In this document: in pieces, positions 1 through 8,662 of the stretch | Numbering within the stretch: position 1 is the stretch's first letter | Layout: every line of letters starts with the position of its first letter | NCBI RefSeq assembly: GCF_036924525.1 | Contig: NZ_JAZHRU010000001.1 | Span: forward strand, 2,757,001 to 2,821,000 | Length of the DNA: 64,000 nucleotides | Source: Bradyrhizobium sp. AZCC 1719 | GTDB lineage: Bacteria; Pseudomonadota; Alphaproteobacteria; Rhizobiales; Xanthobacteraceae | Direction of reading: 5' to 3' | Translations under genes and position numbers: made by a program | Notes under the pieces: generated by a model | The model's input: only the letters and a program-made list of their open reading frames with translations | Database searches by the model: none | What the model was told of the DNA's origin: nothing

Positions 1-349
1 TGGCCTCGTGGCTCGGTTTCCGTGCTTCCGGCATTTGAACGGCAGCTTCCGGCGCCGGCTTCTGCACCTCCGGCTGTCGCAGGACTGTTTCGGGTTCCGA
101 CTTCTGCGTGCGGGATGCTTGCGCGACGCCAGGCCCTCCCTGCTCTTTTTCGTTATCAGCGACGCGTGTCGCGGCCGGCGCGGCTATTTCCGCCAATGCC
201 GTTTGCGTCGCCATGCCAGCGACGATGACACACGAGAGCAGCAATGAGCCGCAAGCAAGCACCTTCGCGCTGTACTGTCCGGGTTTCGCTTGCCGTGCCG
301 TTCTCCTGCCGCTACCCGCACGCCAGCGGCCAATGAAATCACCGCCCAT
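1..349 (-). CDS. Partial gene: N-terminus of an exported or membrane-anchored Pro/Glu/Lys-rich protein
   Basis: An open frame starts with ATG at 347-349 and runs without a stop off the left edge, giving 116 codons. The first 28 residues are basic. A hydrophobic stretch at about residues 29-52 ends in Ala-Leu-Ala, which fits an uncleaved anchor or a signal peptide behind a long basic head. The remainder is disordered and low-complexity, with a loose repeat of the type P-E-x-x-K-P near the window edge. This looks like a periplasmic linker such as those of envelope or TonB-like proteins, but no domain is reached, so the function cannot be named. The overlapping plus-strand frames lack such features. 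Confidence 0.6.
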   Translation of the reverse strand, partial: MGGDFIGRWRAGSGRRTARQAKPGQYSAKVLACGSLLLSCVIVAGMATQTALAEIAAPAATRVADNEKEQGGPGVAQASRTQKSEPETVLRQPEVQKPAPEAAVQMPEARKPSHEA

Positions 350-533
350 GTCTCTGTTTCCGAAGGCTAGCCTGACGGGAAGGGTCGTACGGGCGAACAA
401 CACGATGCGTATGGCGAAATCGTGGGGTCATAATGGCGGCCCGGTGCCGGCGCCACATGGGCGACAATCCTGCGCATCGCGCCGACGAGGGGGCGAGAAA
501 GCGGTAGGCGGCGAGCGGGGCTGCGGAATACAC

Positions 534-800
534 TCACTTCATCTCCTCCATCAGCTTCCGCGCTTCACCCAACAGCGCCTGAATCTGCCTTCGTTCGGCG
601 ATCGCATCCCTGCTGAACAGGCCGTGCGTGCGCGCGTTCTGGTTTGCCTTCGGCGCGCCGGACCCGTGTGCGCCGCCGTGCATGCGGCAGCGCTTTTTGC
701 CGTGCACCGCCGGCGAGCGGCACGCGCCACTGGCGCGGGTTTTGGCGCCACAACGCGGGCTCGCCAGCATCGCACCCGTATTTCTGATGTGATCGCTCAT
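534..800 (-). CDS. HGG-motif small protein (HGGxxGSGAP family)
   Basis: This 88-residue protein carries the central motif HGGAHGSGAP followed by KANQNARTHG at about residues 41-60. That motif marks a widespread family of short proteins found in alphaproteobacterial genomes and often near prophage or terminase genes. Two Cys-containing segments precede it (RCGAKTRASGACRSP, then KKRCRMHGG), so a small metal site is possible. The start ATG at 798-800 overlaps the stop of the upstream gene in an ATGA arrangement, so the two are translationally coupled. The biochemical role is unknown. The larger frame that extends upstream through the neighbouring gene is an artefact of high GC. Confidence 0.75.
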   Translation of the reverse strand: MSDHIRNTGAMLASPRCGAKTRASGACRSPAVHGKKRCRMHGGAHGSGAPKANQNARTHGLFSRDAIAERRQIQALLGEARKLMEEMK

Positions 801-1459
801 GCCTGTGCTTCCGGCTTGGCAGCAGCGGAACTGCGCCTTCGCCTGGAGCCTGCGGCCTTCGGCGCATTGCGCGCCGCGGACGCCGGATTCTTGTCCGATA
901 CGATCACGCGCGCATGTTGCGTGACGTTGCCGACAATGGCCTTGCCGCCATCCCCGACCGATACGTTCTGCACGGTGATGGCGGGCTCGCCATGGCTGCG
1001 GTAGCGGTTGAGCGCCTCGATCTGGGCGGGAAACGTGCGGGCGAGCCTGCCCAATGCGCGCGCGGCGCTGTCGTGCTGAGCGAGATCGTCCGCATTCGCA
1101 AGGTGATGGGCGCACCGCATCGCCATCACATGAACCGAAACCATCTGCGCCACCAGCATGGCTTCGACCGAATCCCGGGGGCGAATGCTCTTCACCATCG
1201 AAATCATGAAGGAGAGGTTGACCTCGTCAGGACTCTCGCCACTCACGCTGGCCTTGACCAACTGCCGGAGGATGCCATGCATCGCTTCGCGATCGGAGAC
1301 CCCCAGTGCATTCACCATGAGCTGTTCGCCGAGTTCTTGATCTGGATGGTCGATCGAGAATCCGTGCGACAGCAGCTTTATCCGCGGGGCTGCGGCAGCT
1401 TTGGCCTGGTCATTTGCGGCGATCGCCGTTGGCACAGTGATATCAGGAGCGGTGTTCAT
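797..1459 (-). CDS. Hypothetical protein coupled to the HGG-motif protein
   Basis: This 220-residue protein has no catalytic motif that I recognise. The start ATG at 1457-1459 was chosen because GGGGA lies 8 bases upstream; the frame stays open further upstream, but that part is low-complexity. The middle (about residues 25-150) is predicted helical, with MHGILRQLVKAS and a segment rich in Met/His/Ala (VSVHVMAMRCAHHLAN). The C-terminus is a basic Ala/Arg/Lys tail that suggests nucleic-acid binding. It ends in a 4-bp overlap with the HGG-motif gene, so the pair forms one transcription unit. Similar pairs occur next to phage packaging genes, but no other phage gene is present here. Confidence 0.7.
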   Translation of the reverse strand: MNTAPDITVPTAIAANDQAKAAAAPRIKLLSHGFSIDHPDQELGEQLMVNALGVSDREAMHGILRQLVKASVSGESPDEVNLSFMISMVKSIRPRDSVEAMLVAQMVSVHVMAMRCAHHLANADDLAQHDSAARALGRLARTFPAQIEALNRYRSHGEPAITVQNVSVGDGGKAIVGNVTQHARVIVSDKNPASAARNAPKAAGSRRRRSSAAAKPEAQA

Positions 1460-1941
1460 GTCGAGATTCCCCGGGGCGGCGCGCGCGGCCAGCGCGCGCG
1501 GTTCGGCCACGCGCAGGCGATCGCTCGCCGCGGTGATCCCTGCGATTTCAATTGTGGGTGAGGATTTTTCGGCTGCAATCGCGACGGACGCGCCCGCTAT
1601 TGCAGGGCGCGTCGGGCGCGTACAGGATTTCGGAATAATCGAAAAATGCCCCTGATTTGCCCGACGTGTCAAGTTGCCTTGTCAAATGCCGGCGGCTGCC
1701 TGCTACTTTGCATGGGGTTGTTCTCGATATTTTCGCGGGCGCGCACCTTCGAAGGGGCGTTCTCCAACGCCACCCGCAGCGATGGGCTTCACAAAAGCTC
1801 GACCCGTCCTACGCGCTCCTATTCTCAGTCGTCATTCCCGGTCTTATGTATCTATCGACAAGCACCAGCCCGACGGTAACCGCGACATTGTTTGCGGGGA
1901 CCAGCGATGCTGGTGAAACCAACGACCCAGGGAGTTGATCG
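1460..1941. other. Intergenic region with a hairpin and a dispersed repeat fragment
   Basis: No convincing gene is seen in these 480 bases. A perfect inverted repeat with 9-bp arms (GACGCGCCC and GGGCGCGTC, 9-base loop) lies at 1587-1613. A 20-base segment at 1703-1722 recurs at 51942-51961. The plus-strand frames that end near 1938 have no Shine-Dalgarno sequence and no recognisable protein features. Confidence 0.5.
1703..1722 (+). repeat. Dispersed repeat fragment, copy 1
   Basis: The 20 bases CTACTTTGCATGGGGTTGTT are identical to 51942-51961, and both copies continue with T(C/T)TCG followed by a T-rich stretch. An exact 20-mer shared by two intergenic regions 50 kb apart is unlikely by chance and suggests a repeat family or the remnant of a mobile element. 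Confidence 0.6.
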
Positions 1942-2238
1942 ATGAGGTCCTTTCTGCTGCTTACGGCCGGTGGTCCATTGCTGGTCCTCACGTCCCACGA
2001 ATCGCTGCACGATCCGAAGTTCCTGAGCAGGCTAAAAGCCAAGGGAATCGGCAAGTTTGTCGCCTTCGATGTGCCGCTTGATCTCGCGAAGGAGCGCTAT
2101 GGCGGACATTTCCACGCGGTCGAGAGCGATTTGCACGAAACAGACGATCTGAGGATGCTCGATTACAATGGCCAGCGGATCTATCAACTGTTTCGTTTCG
2201 ACGAACTCGGCGCCGCGATACTGCAAGAACAAACCTGA
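1942..2238 (+). CDS. Small hypothetical protein
   Basis: This 98-residue protein starts at an ATG preceded by AGGGAG at a good distance. The N-terminus (LLLTAGGPLLVLTSHESL) is beta-rich rather than a signal peptide. It is followed by a charged alpha/beta region (KAKGIGKFVAFDVPLDLAKERYGGHF) and the conserved-looking C-terminal segment YNGQRIYQLFRFDEL. The overall impression is a small cytosolic alpha/beta protein. I do not recognise a named domain. It stands alone between a repeat-containing region and a second inverted-repeat element. Confidence 0.65.
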   Translation: MRSFLLLTAGGPLLVLTSHESLHDPKFLSRLKAKGIGKFVAFDVPLDLAKERYGGHFHAVESDLHETDDLRMLDYNGQRIYQLFRFDELGAAILQEQT

Positions 2239-2304
2239 GGCGCGTTTGATCGCGCAAGATGCGAGTGAGGCGCCAGTCTGGTTCTACTGCGTCACAGCGC
2301 TCAA

Positions 2305-2406
2305 CCCTCATCCTGAGGAGCCCGCGGAGCGGGCGTCTCGAAGGATGTAGGCCACAGACGGGGCCTCATGGTTCGAGACGCGCTTTCGCGCTCCTCACCA
2401 TGAGGG
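2305..2406. repeat. Imperfect long inverted repeat (palindromic intergenic element)
   Basis: The left part contains CCCTCA, GAGGAGC and CGTCTCGAA; the right part contains their complements TTCGAGACG, GCTCCTC and TGAGGG in reverse order. The whole element can fold into a long interrupted hairpin. Each arm also holds a smaller hairpin (GCCCGCGGAGCGGGC; GCGCTTTCGCGC). It lies between two genes pointing at each other, as expected for a REP- or MITE-like element. I associate this kind of sequence with Bradyrhizobium intergenic repeats, from memory. Confidence 0.75.
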
Positions 2407-2441
2407 GCTGGTACTAACTAACTAGTTCGCGCACGCGATGC

Positions 2442-3452
2442 TCATTCCCGCTCCATGATCTCGGCGATCGCCTTGATGCGGCTTCTGGCGTATTTCGGCA
2501 GGCCGGCGCTCAGCGAATCGCCGCTGTTGAAGGAGCTGTTGCCCATGAGCAGTTGCGCGGGCACGAGGTTTCGCAGCATGGGTGTATTGCTGTATTCCCT
2601 CTGCTTGTTCAGCACGTCGTTCCTGACCGCAATCAGGATGTAGACCGTCGCGATGGCGGCTTCCCGCTCGGTCGGATGCTGTTGCAGAACCGCAAGCAGC
2701 TTGCCGAACTGGATGACCTGGTTGACCCAAAAGATGTTCTGCTCGAGCCCGCTGGTGACTGCGGAGTCGAGCCCGGTCAGGCTCGGCAGCTCGGCAAGGT
2801 CCGGCTGCGTGACCAGCATGATCTCACTCTGGAACTCGATGAAATCCGGAATCGGCTTTTTGCTCTCCTCGCGCAGCTTGTTGGCAAGCTGAATCCCTGC
2901 CGGAATTTTTCCTTCGAACATGTAGCGGGACTGCACGCAGACCGCCTTGGCGTCCTCGCACCAGCGGCGATCCGGCGGACGGTTGTGTGCGGCGCCCGCG
3001 TCCTTGTTGGGAACAGCATCGCTCGCCGTGATCGGCCGGTGCTTGACTGCCGGATCGATCTGCTCGAGGAACGCGACATTCGCATACCGCGACAGATCCA
3101 ATGCCGCTGCCGGCTTTGGAAGTCGAAATCGCGCCTCCGCCTGGTATATCGAGAGCTTCAGCTTCGTTTGTTGTTTGAGCGTGGGCTCAACGAAGCTTGG
3201 GAAGAGCGAGAGGAAGCGCCGCTGAACCGGACGTGAGCGGGCCCAATCGTCGAAAGGAATGAGCCCGGTCGAGGAATCGGCAAGCTTGTCGTTGCGTTGG
3301 TCGGCGAAGATGACCGTGCGCGGTTTGATCTGTGCGATCGGAACGCTGGCGGCTGCGGGCACGTCCTCCAATTGGAATTCCTGCGCTGCCGCCGCGCTCG
3401 TGCAAAAGGCCACGCAGGCGGCGATGAGGACAGCGGCACGGTGGAGGCTCAT
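2442..3452 (-). CDS. Exported hypothetical protein downstream of a class A PBP
   Basis: The 336-residue product begins with a clear Sec signal peptide: a basic start, a hydrophobic core VLIAACVAFC and a cleavage region near AAAAQ. The mature part has no catalytic motif that I recognise. It contains a Cys pair (RRWCEDAKAVCVQ) that could form a disulfide, and helical segments towards the C-terminus. ATG at 3450-3452 is preferred; a TTG at 3462-3464 would overlap the stop of the upstream penicillin-binding protein. The tight link suggests a periplasmic partner or an envelope-related role. The function is otherwise unknown. Confidence 0.75.
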   Translation of the reverse strand: MSLHRAAVLIAACVAFCTSAAAAQEFQLEDVPAAASVPIAQIKPRTVIFADQRNDKLADSSTGLIPFDDWARSRPVQRRFLSLFPSFVEPTLKQQTKLKLSIYQAEARFRLPKPAAALDLSRYANVAFLEQIDPAVKHRPITASDAVPNKDAGAAHNRPPDRRWCEDAKAVCVQSRYMFEGKIPAGIQLANKLREESKKPIPDFIEFQSEIMLVTQPDLAELPSLTGLDSAVTSGLEQNIFWVNQVIQFGKLLAVLQQHPTEREAAIATVYILIAVRNDVLNKQREYSNTPMLRNLVPAQLLMGNSSFNSGDSLSAGLPKYARSRIKAIAEIMERE

Positions 3453-3460
3453 GGCAATGC

Positions 3461-6322
3461 TCAATTCAGCCGCCGCCAGAAATAATCGGGATCGACTCGG
3501 AGCGGCGGTCGCGGGAGGCGGTCCTCGTCATCGGGATATTCGCGCCAGGAGGGATGTCCGCGCGGACCAAGACGCCAGGCTGGGAATGGAAAGGGCAGCC
3601 GGTTATCGCCGTAAACGCGATTGCCGTAGGACCACTGCTGGGATGGCCCGTCGTCTTCGTCACGACCGCCGCGATAGGTGTAGCTTTCTGCACGCGAGAC
3701 GATCCGAAATTGCGAATCATCGATTCTGCCCGCCGGATCCCTCTTGAAGTACTCGGTGAAAGCACGCCCGGAGCCGGCCGGTGCAGGATCGCCGGTATGA
3801 GGATCGATCGACAGAGTAACGAGCTGACGCATGGCTTCGCGCGAAGGGCCGTTCAACGCCGTCTTGGGAGCGTGCAGCTCCCAGGCTGCCTGCACGATCG
3901 GCTCGAACATCGGCAGCGCCACTTTCCCCCCGGTCTGGCCGGGCCCAAGGGTGCGTCGCCCGCCGTCGCTGTTGTCGTAGCCGACCCAGATGGCGACGGT
4001 GACGTCGTTTGTGAAACCGACGAACCAGGCATCGGCCGAATTATCGGTGGTACCGGTCTTGCCGCCGACATAGGGCGAGAGATGCTTCGCCGCGCGCGCG
4101 GTTCCGCGCGCGAGCACGCCCTGCAGCATCGATTTCAACTGGTAAAACGATGCGCGGTCGGCGGAGCCGATCCAGTCCACCGCGCGCGGATCGTGCCGGT
4201 AGATTGCGCGGCCGTCCTGTTCGATCGTTTCGATCGCGTGGGGCCGGGGCCGTGCGCCTTCGTTGGCGATCGCCGCATAGAACGCCGCAAGGTCGATGAG
4301 CCGCACAGTTTGGGCACCGAGCACGAACGGGTAGTAGCGCATGCAGTCTTTGTAGAGCTGCGCTTCCATCGCGAGCTCGCAGACTCGGTCGAGGCCTCGC
4401 TCGGCGCTGTCGTCGAGGCCGGTCGCGAGCAGTTGCGCGGTGGCGAGATTCCGGGAGTTTTCCAGCGCACGCCGCAGTGTAATGGCGCCCGAAGCGCCGC
4501 CGTCGTAGTTCTTCGGCGACCAGAAACCGCGCTGGCGCGCGTAGCCCGTCGCGCCGATCGGTGCCAGCGTAATGGGCTCGTCCATTACCAGCGTGTTGGG
4601 CTGCAATCCCTTCCGGAGGGCGGCGAGGTAGGTCAGCGGCTTCAGGGTCGAGCCGGGTTGCCGCAGGCTCTGGACGACGCGGTTGAGCTGGCTTGCCGGA
4701 TACGAAAAGCCGCCGGCCATCGCGAGCATGCGGCCGGTTTCGTTCCCGAGTACGAGCGCCGCTCCCTGTACGGTCGGTCGAATGCGCAGATCGGCCCGCG
4801 CCGCTTGCTTACCCTTGGCTTCGCGCACCTGCACATAGACCACGTCGTACGGCTTGAGACCGCGCCCGATCGCGGCGCTCCAGGTGTTCAGCGGCAGGAT
4901 GCTTCCGTCGGTCAGACCGACGTTGATCGCATGGCCGCGCTTGCCACGCGTATTCTCCAGGACGACCGCCGATTGCCAGTGAACGTCATAGAGAGGCAGC
5001 CGCGTCGTCTTCAATGCCATGAGCCAAGCCGGTTCCGTGACCTTCGGGTCAGCCGCTCTCAGACGGACAGCATCGGAAATGTTCGCCTCGGGTCCCTCAA
5101 ATTTGTAACGACCGGTGCTTAGCTCGTATCGCGCGAGGCCCTCCTGCAATGTCGCCTCGACTACGCGCTGCAGGGCCGAGTTGACGGTCGAGCGCACCGT
5201 GTAGGAGGAATTGGTGAGATTATCGAGGCCCGCGACCGTCTTAGCCTCGCGGGCGATGTGATCGACGAAGTGAAAGCCGAAGTCCCGGCGCGTCGGCCGG
5301 TATTCGACGAGCTGCGGCAATACTGCTTGCGCTGCGGCGTCGATCATGGCGTCGTCCTGCATGCGGCCCAGCACGTAGGCGAGGCGCTCGCGCGCGCGCT
5401 CAGGGTGGTGGTCGGGATTGAAGTAGTTCGGTCCCTTGGCGAGCCCGGCGAGCAGCGCGCCCTCCACTGCGGAGAGCGCCTTGGCTGGTTTGCCGAAATA
5501 GCTGCGCGCCGCCATCTCGATGCCCCAGGCTCCGCGACCGAGATAAATCGAGTTGAGATAGAGCTCGAGGATTTCCGCCTTGGTCAGGGCGCGCTCCATC
5601 CGCGAGGCAACGATCATCTCGCGCAATTTTCTTTCGTAAGTGACGTCATTGCCCACCAGCAGGTTCTTGGCGACCTGCTGTGTAATGGTCGAGCCGCCCT
5701 GCGGCCGGCCCGGCTTGGTGAAGTTGCCGATGAAGGCGCGGACCAGTCCGCGCTCGTCAAGGCCGGTGTGTTGGAAGAAGCGCTTGTCCTCGGCGGCGAT
5801 GAATGCATTGCGCACCGCTTCCGGGATATCCGCAAGCTTGACCCAGATGCGGCGATTGTTCGGCGCGTAAATCTCGGCAACGCGCTCGCTCTTGTTATCG
5901 AGGATTACGCTGGTGCCGGGAAGCTTGAGCTGTTTAAGCTGCTCGGCGTCGGGCAGATCCCTGGCCGCGCTGTTGTAGAAAGCGATGACCTGACCGAGAT
6001 CGACCGGAGAACCGTCCACTTTTTCGACTTTGCAGAACTCCCGGTAGGCCACGTGGAGGTCGGCCAGATTGAGTCCTCTGAGCGCCTTGATCTCACCGCT
6101 CAACGCCTCCTTGTCATCCATGGCAGTGGCAATCAGATCGTCCAGGTTGATGTCCTCGATGTCGAAAGCCTTGCGCATGTGGGCGCAGCCGGCACTCAAA
6201 AGCTGCGCCACCTCGAAGCGGTCGCGCACCGCATCGAACTCCGTCTTGACCCCATCCGGCCGGGTAGTGACCTGGCTGAAGGCAAGCGCCGTGGCGAAGA
6301 TCTTGATGAGAATCGAGTCCAT
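3461..6322 (-). CDS. Class A penicillin-binding protein (bifunctional transglycosylase/transpeptidase)
   Basis: This protein polymerises and crosslinks peptidoglycan at the outer face of the inner membrane. Its 953 residues hold a GT51 transglycosylase domain (EDKRFFQHTG with catalytic Glu178; GGSTITQQ at 209-216; ILELYLN near 251-257) and a penicillin-binding transpeptidase domain (nucleophile Ser558 in STLK, SRN at 623-625, KTG at 755-757). The last 90 residues are Pro/Arg/Tyr-rich. The region between the weak N-terminal hydrophobic stretch (about 5-18) and the GT51 domain is unusually long, about 110 mostly helical residues with two Cys and no known domain. It is co-transcribed with the exported protein downstream. 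Confidence 0.95.
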   Translation of the reverse strand: MDSILIKIFATALAFSQVTTRPDGVKTEFDAVRDRFEVAQLLSAGCAHMRKAFDIEDINLDDLIATAMDDKEALSGEIKALRGLNLADLHVAYREFCKVEKVDGSPVDLGQVIAFYNSAARDLPDAEQLKQLKLPGTSVILDNKSERVAEIYAPNNRRIWVKLADIPEAVRNAFIAAEDKRFFQHTGLDERGLVRAFIGNFTKPGRPQGGSTITQQVAKNLLVGNDVTYERKLREMIVASRMERALTKAEILELYLNSIYLGRGAWGIEMAARSYFGKPAKALSAVEGALLAGLAKGPNYFNPDHHPERARERLAYVLGRMQDDAMIDAAAQAVLPQLVEYRPTRRDFGFHFVDHIAREAKTVAGLDNLTNSSYTVRSTVNSALQRVVEATLQEGLARYELSTGRYKFEGPEANISDAVRLRAADPKVTEPAWLMALKTTRLPLYDVHWQSAVVLENTRGKRGHAINVGLTDGSILPLNTWSAAIGRGLKPYDVVYVQVREAKGKQAARADLRIRPTVQGAALVLGNETGRMLAMAGGFSYPASQLNRVVQSLRQPGSTLKPLTYLAALRKGLQPNTLVMDEPITLAPIGATGYARQRGFWSPKNYDGGASGAITLRRALENSRNLATAQLLATGLDDSAERGLDRVCELAMEAQLYKDCMRYYPFVLGAQTVRLIDLAAFYAAIANEGARPRPHAIETIEQDGRAIYRHDPRAVDWIGSADRASFYQLKSMLQGVLARGTARAAKHLSPYVGGKTGTTDNSADAWFVGFTNDVTVAIWVGYDNSDGGRRTLGPGQTGGKVALPMFEPIVQAAWELHAPKTALNGPSREAMRQLVTLSIDPHTGDPAPAGSGRAFTEYFKRDPAGRIDDSQFRIVSRAESYTYRGGRDEDDGPSQQWSYGNRVYGDNRLPFPFPAWRLGPRGHPSWREYPDDEDRLPRPPLRVDPDYFWRRLN

Positions 6323-6709
6323 GACCTGCCGACGGTCGAAAAAGCCGCCTCCGTAAGGTCCCTTTTTGTAGGACAGTACTAAACAAGGCTGTTTTGCGGA
6401 AAAAGTTCCCGCTAGCTCGCTTTGGCCGCGGTGAGATGCCGGTCATTCAGGAAAGACAGTGGGGACTTCTGGTACCGCCGGTGCACGGCGATGCGCATGT
6501 CGGGATTAGTCCTTCGAGCCACCTCGACAACATCGGGTCGGCCCAAGCTTTTGCCGCCGATGCATCGCCAACGAAGAGATCATCTACAGCTGAGCGCAGC
6601 CATGCGATGGCGTGCCCCGCCGCTTCTCCGGCCGTTCAGCACCGCTCCCGGCCACGGAACCAACGCTGCAGCCAATGCGTTTTAGAAGCTCAGCATTGGC
6701 AGCGTACTC
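6323..6709. other. Intergenic region between divergent genes, with a 5' leader hairpin
   Basis: This region must hold the promoters of the penicillin-binding protein (minus) and the exported protein at 6710 (plus), but no near-consensus sigma70 site stands out. The only clear structure is the inverted repeat at 6671-6700. No gene is supported. Confidence 0.5.
6671..6700 (+). promoter_or_regulatory. Inverted repeat just upstream of a start codon
   Basis: GCCAATGC and GCATTGGC form perfect 8-bp arms around a 14-base loop, ending 9 bases before the ATG at 6710. Flanking CGCTG/CAGCG bases extend the stem imperfectly. In the transcript it would occupy the ribosome-binding region, where no good Shine-Dalgarno sequence is seen. 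Translation of the exported protein may depend on this fold; that is inference. Confidence 0.4.
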
Positions 6710-7288
6710 ATGAATGCCTTTTTTAATGCCTTTTTTTCGGCCGTGCTTGCCGCGGCGCTCCTCAGCGCCACCATCGCCACGATGCCTGCGGATGCTGCTC
6801 CTCGAAAAAAGAAGACCACCGTCCCCCCTGCAGCCAGCGTCGCTCAGCCGCCGACGGACAGATTTTTGGCCTGCGACGTTCGGGTGCGAGACTATCTTCG
6901 CGAAGGCGGAGCCGTGATACGGGTCACCAAGATCGAAGTGGATGATGCCCGACTGCAGTTGAACATTCATCATGAGTACGGAGAGGCGGGCAGGTCGTCC
7001 CGAAAATACCTGCGCGGGGACAGTGAAGAGGAAATGCGCAAAAATCTGCGCGGAATATTGGATGAGTTCGCGGCGGCTGCGAAGGCTGCCGCGGCCGGTC
7101 GCGCATGGTATGTGATCGCCGCTCGCAAGGTCATGCCGGACCTCCGCGACGGTTCGGGCGAGAACACGAGCCCGTGGACGGCGATTGTCCTCGCGGATTT
7201 CGAGGGAAAATGCAGACCCATCACGTTCTATCAGTCTATCGATCGGAGCAAGCTCGATCCTGAGGTGAGCAAGAAATTGGATGAGTGA
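6710..7288 (+). CDS. Exported hypothetical protein
   Basis: The product has 192 residues. It has a signal peptide with a hydrophobic core AVLAAALLSATIAT and a cleavage site after ADA, followed by a basic Pro-rich linker (RKKKTTVPP). The mature domain has a single Cys early on (FLACDVRVRDYL) and another near the end (FEGKCRPITFYQS). It alternates strands and helices, with an Ala/Lys-rich helix in the middle. No enzyme motif is visible. The first codons repeat themselves (MNAFFNAFF), reflecting a short direct repeat in the DNA. The gene stands alone. Confidence 0.75.
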   Translation: MNAFFNAFFSAVLAAALLSATIATMPADAAPRKKKTTVPPAASVAQPPTDRFLACDVRVRDYLREGGAVIRVTKIEVDDARLQLNIHHEYGEAGRSSRKYLRGDSEEEMRKNLRGILDEFAAAAKAAAAGRAWYVIAARKVMPDLRDGSGENTSPWTAIVLADFEGKCRPITFYQSIDRSKLDPEVSKKLDE

Positions 7289-7355
7289 AGTTTTGCACCC
7301 GGCTTGAGTTGGTCTGACGTGATCTGCTTCTTCGGGATCGAAGCAAGCCGTGATC

Positions 7356-8165
7356 CTACGCCACCGAAGGTCGTCTGCAGGTTGCGAGATGCGCCGATAT
7401 GCCGAAAGCAAGCCCATCGGCCGTGAGATAGCGCGCGAAGATTGTTTCCGCCTCTGCCAGGATGCGATTGATCTGCGGCTCCGGCAGCACAACTCCCATG
7501 ACGGGCAGCCACCCCCTGAGTTCGGACTCGACGAATTCGCGTATGTTGGGGAACCGTGCTGTGCCGCTACAGGTCGTAAGATCTACAAAGCTGGCTCCGG
7601 CACCCTTGAACAACACGGCGAGCCCCTGCCTGTCACCCAGCACAAACGGTGCGCGAAGCGCGTCACCGGCGGGTTTTCCGGCAACGCGATCCAGCAAGTC
7701 CACGAGGGCAGCGAAGGCGGGGGCGTGCTCGATGATATCCCAAACTGCGACCGCGCACCTGCCGCCAGGCACCATCACGCGCAGCATCTCCCGGACTGCT
7801 TTATCGCGATCCGAAAAGAACATCAGCCCGAATTGACACACAACGACATCGAAAGAGCGATCCGGAAACGGCAGTGCCTCGGCCGCTCCATCGCGCCAGT
7901 CGATGCCGGGCGCGAGCTCTCGCGCCACGGCCAGCATTCCTGCGTTTGGATCGAGTCCGACGACACGATTTGAGCTTTCGGTCCGCCTTGCCGCCTCGCG
8001 CGCCAGAACCCCGGTGCCGCAGGCAATGTCCAGAACGCGATCGCCGCGCTCAATCCTGGCGGCATCTGCCACCATCGGCGCCCATTGCTGAAAGAGTGCC
8101 GGAACGAACAGTGCCTCGTAGGCCCTCGCAGCGTCGACCAAGGTTTGCGAAACAGGTGAGGTCAT
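7356..8165 (-). CDS. Class I SAM-dependent methyltransferase
   Basis: The 269-residue product has the Rossmann-like fold of class I methyltransferases (Methyltransf_11/25 type). Motif I is VLDIACGTGVLA at about residues 44-55. Motif II has the acidic VVGLDPNAGML, motif III reads DGAAEALPFPDRSFD, and the post-motif region is VCQFGLMFFSDRDKAVREM. These features fit a small-molecule methyltransferase of the UbiE/SAM-binding type. The substrate cannot be inferred. It is the last gene of a same-strand group with a tautomerase, an OsmC protein and a LuxR-type regulator, though 214 bases separate it from the tautomerase. Confidence 0.9.
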   Translation of the reverse strand: MTSPVSQTLVDAARAYEALFVPALFQQWAPMVADAARIERGDRVLDIACGTGVLAREAARRTESSNRVVGLDPNAGMLAVARELAPGIDWRDGAAEALPFPDRSFDVVVCQFGLMFFSDRDKAVREMLRVMVPGGRCAVAVWDIIEHAPAFAALVDLLDRVAGKPAGDALRAPFVLGDRQGLAVLFKGAGASFVDLTTCSGTARFPNIREFVESELRGWLPVMGVVLPEPQINRILAEAETIFARYLTADGLAFGISAHLATCRRPSVA

Positions 8166-8379
8166 CGTGTCACCTCGCGCAAAGCAAACTATGGTCGGGG
8201 AAGCTGATGCCTTGATCCGGGAGGCCTTTCACAAGCCGGTATCGGGTTCGCTTGCCGACCAAGCTTCGACATCCTCGCGGAAGTCGAGTGGATCGGCAAG
8301 CACGATGGCGTGATCGAGCCCCGGAGGGTTCCGCTCCCGGATCACCGGCGTTCCCTGTAAGGGCACTGTGGCCCGTCGG

Positions 8380-8604
8380 CTATGCCGCGCGTCCGGCAGC
8401 GATCGCCTTTACCTTTTCGGACGTCAGCCTTTCTCCGCCGATCGCCCAGTCGCCGCTCGCAACCTCGTTGATCTTCACCCAGGTGACGCCGCGCATGTTC
8501 TCGCCCTCCACGGCGACCATCGCTTCGGTCACCTTCTCGATTAGCTGTTGCTTCTGGGCCGGTGTGAAAACGTCGCGAATGACGTGAATATCGACGAGTG
8601 GCAT
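8380..8604 (-). CDS. 4-oxalocrotonate tautomerase family protein
   Basis: This 74-residue protein belongs to the tautomerase superfamily. After removal of Met, the N-terminal Pro (MPLVDIHV) would be the catalytic base. The following helix has the usual form ([17 protein letters not shown]), and the second strand reads VTWVKINEV. The family interconverts enol and keto acids, often in aromatic catabolism. The start was set at MPLV because the catalytic Pro must be residue 2; the longer frame upstream has no family features. It lies 58 bases downstream of the OsmC-like gene and is probably co-transcribed with it. Confidence 0.9.
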   Translation of the reverse strand: MPLVDIHVIRDVFTPAQKQQLIEKVTEAMVAVEGENMRGVTWVKINEVASGDWAIGGERLTSEKVKAIAAGRAA

Positions 8605-8662
8605 GGTCTGTTGCTCCTGTTCCGGGTTCAAGGTTTGGATCGCCGCGATCTCTCGACGCGGC

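Noticed and set aside
108..1004. Plus-strand frame over the left-edge genes
   Set aside because: It lacks a ribosome site and overlaps three better-supported minus-strand genes.
8229..8340. Minus-strand stretch before the methyltransferase that reads like a protein C-terminus (…DHAIVLADPLDF…)
   Set aside because: It has no start, no length and no family match I can name; a gene relic is possible but unsupported.
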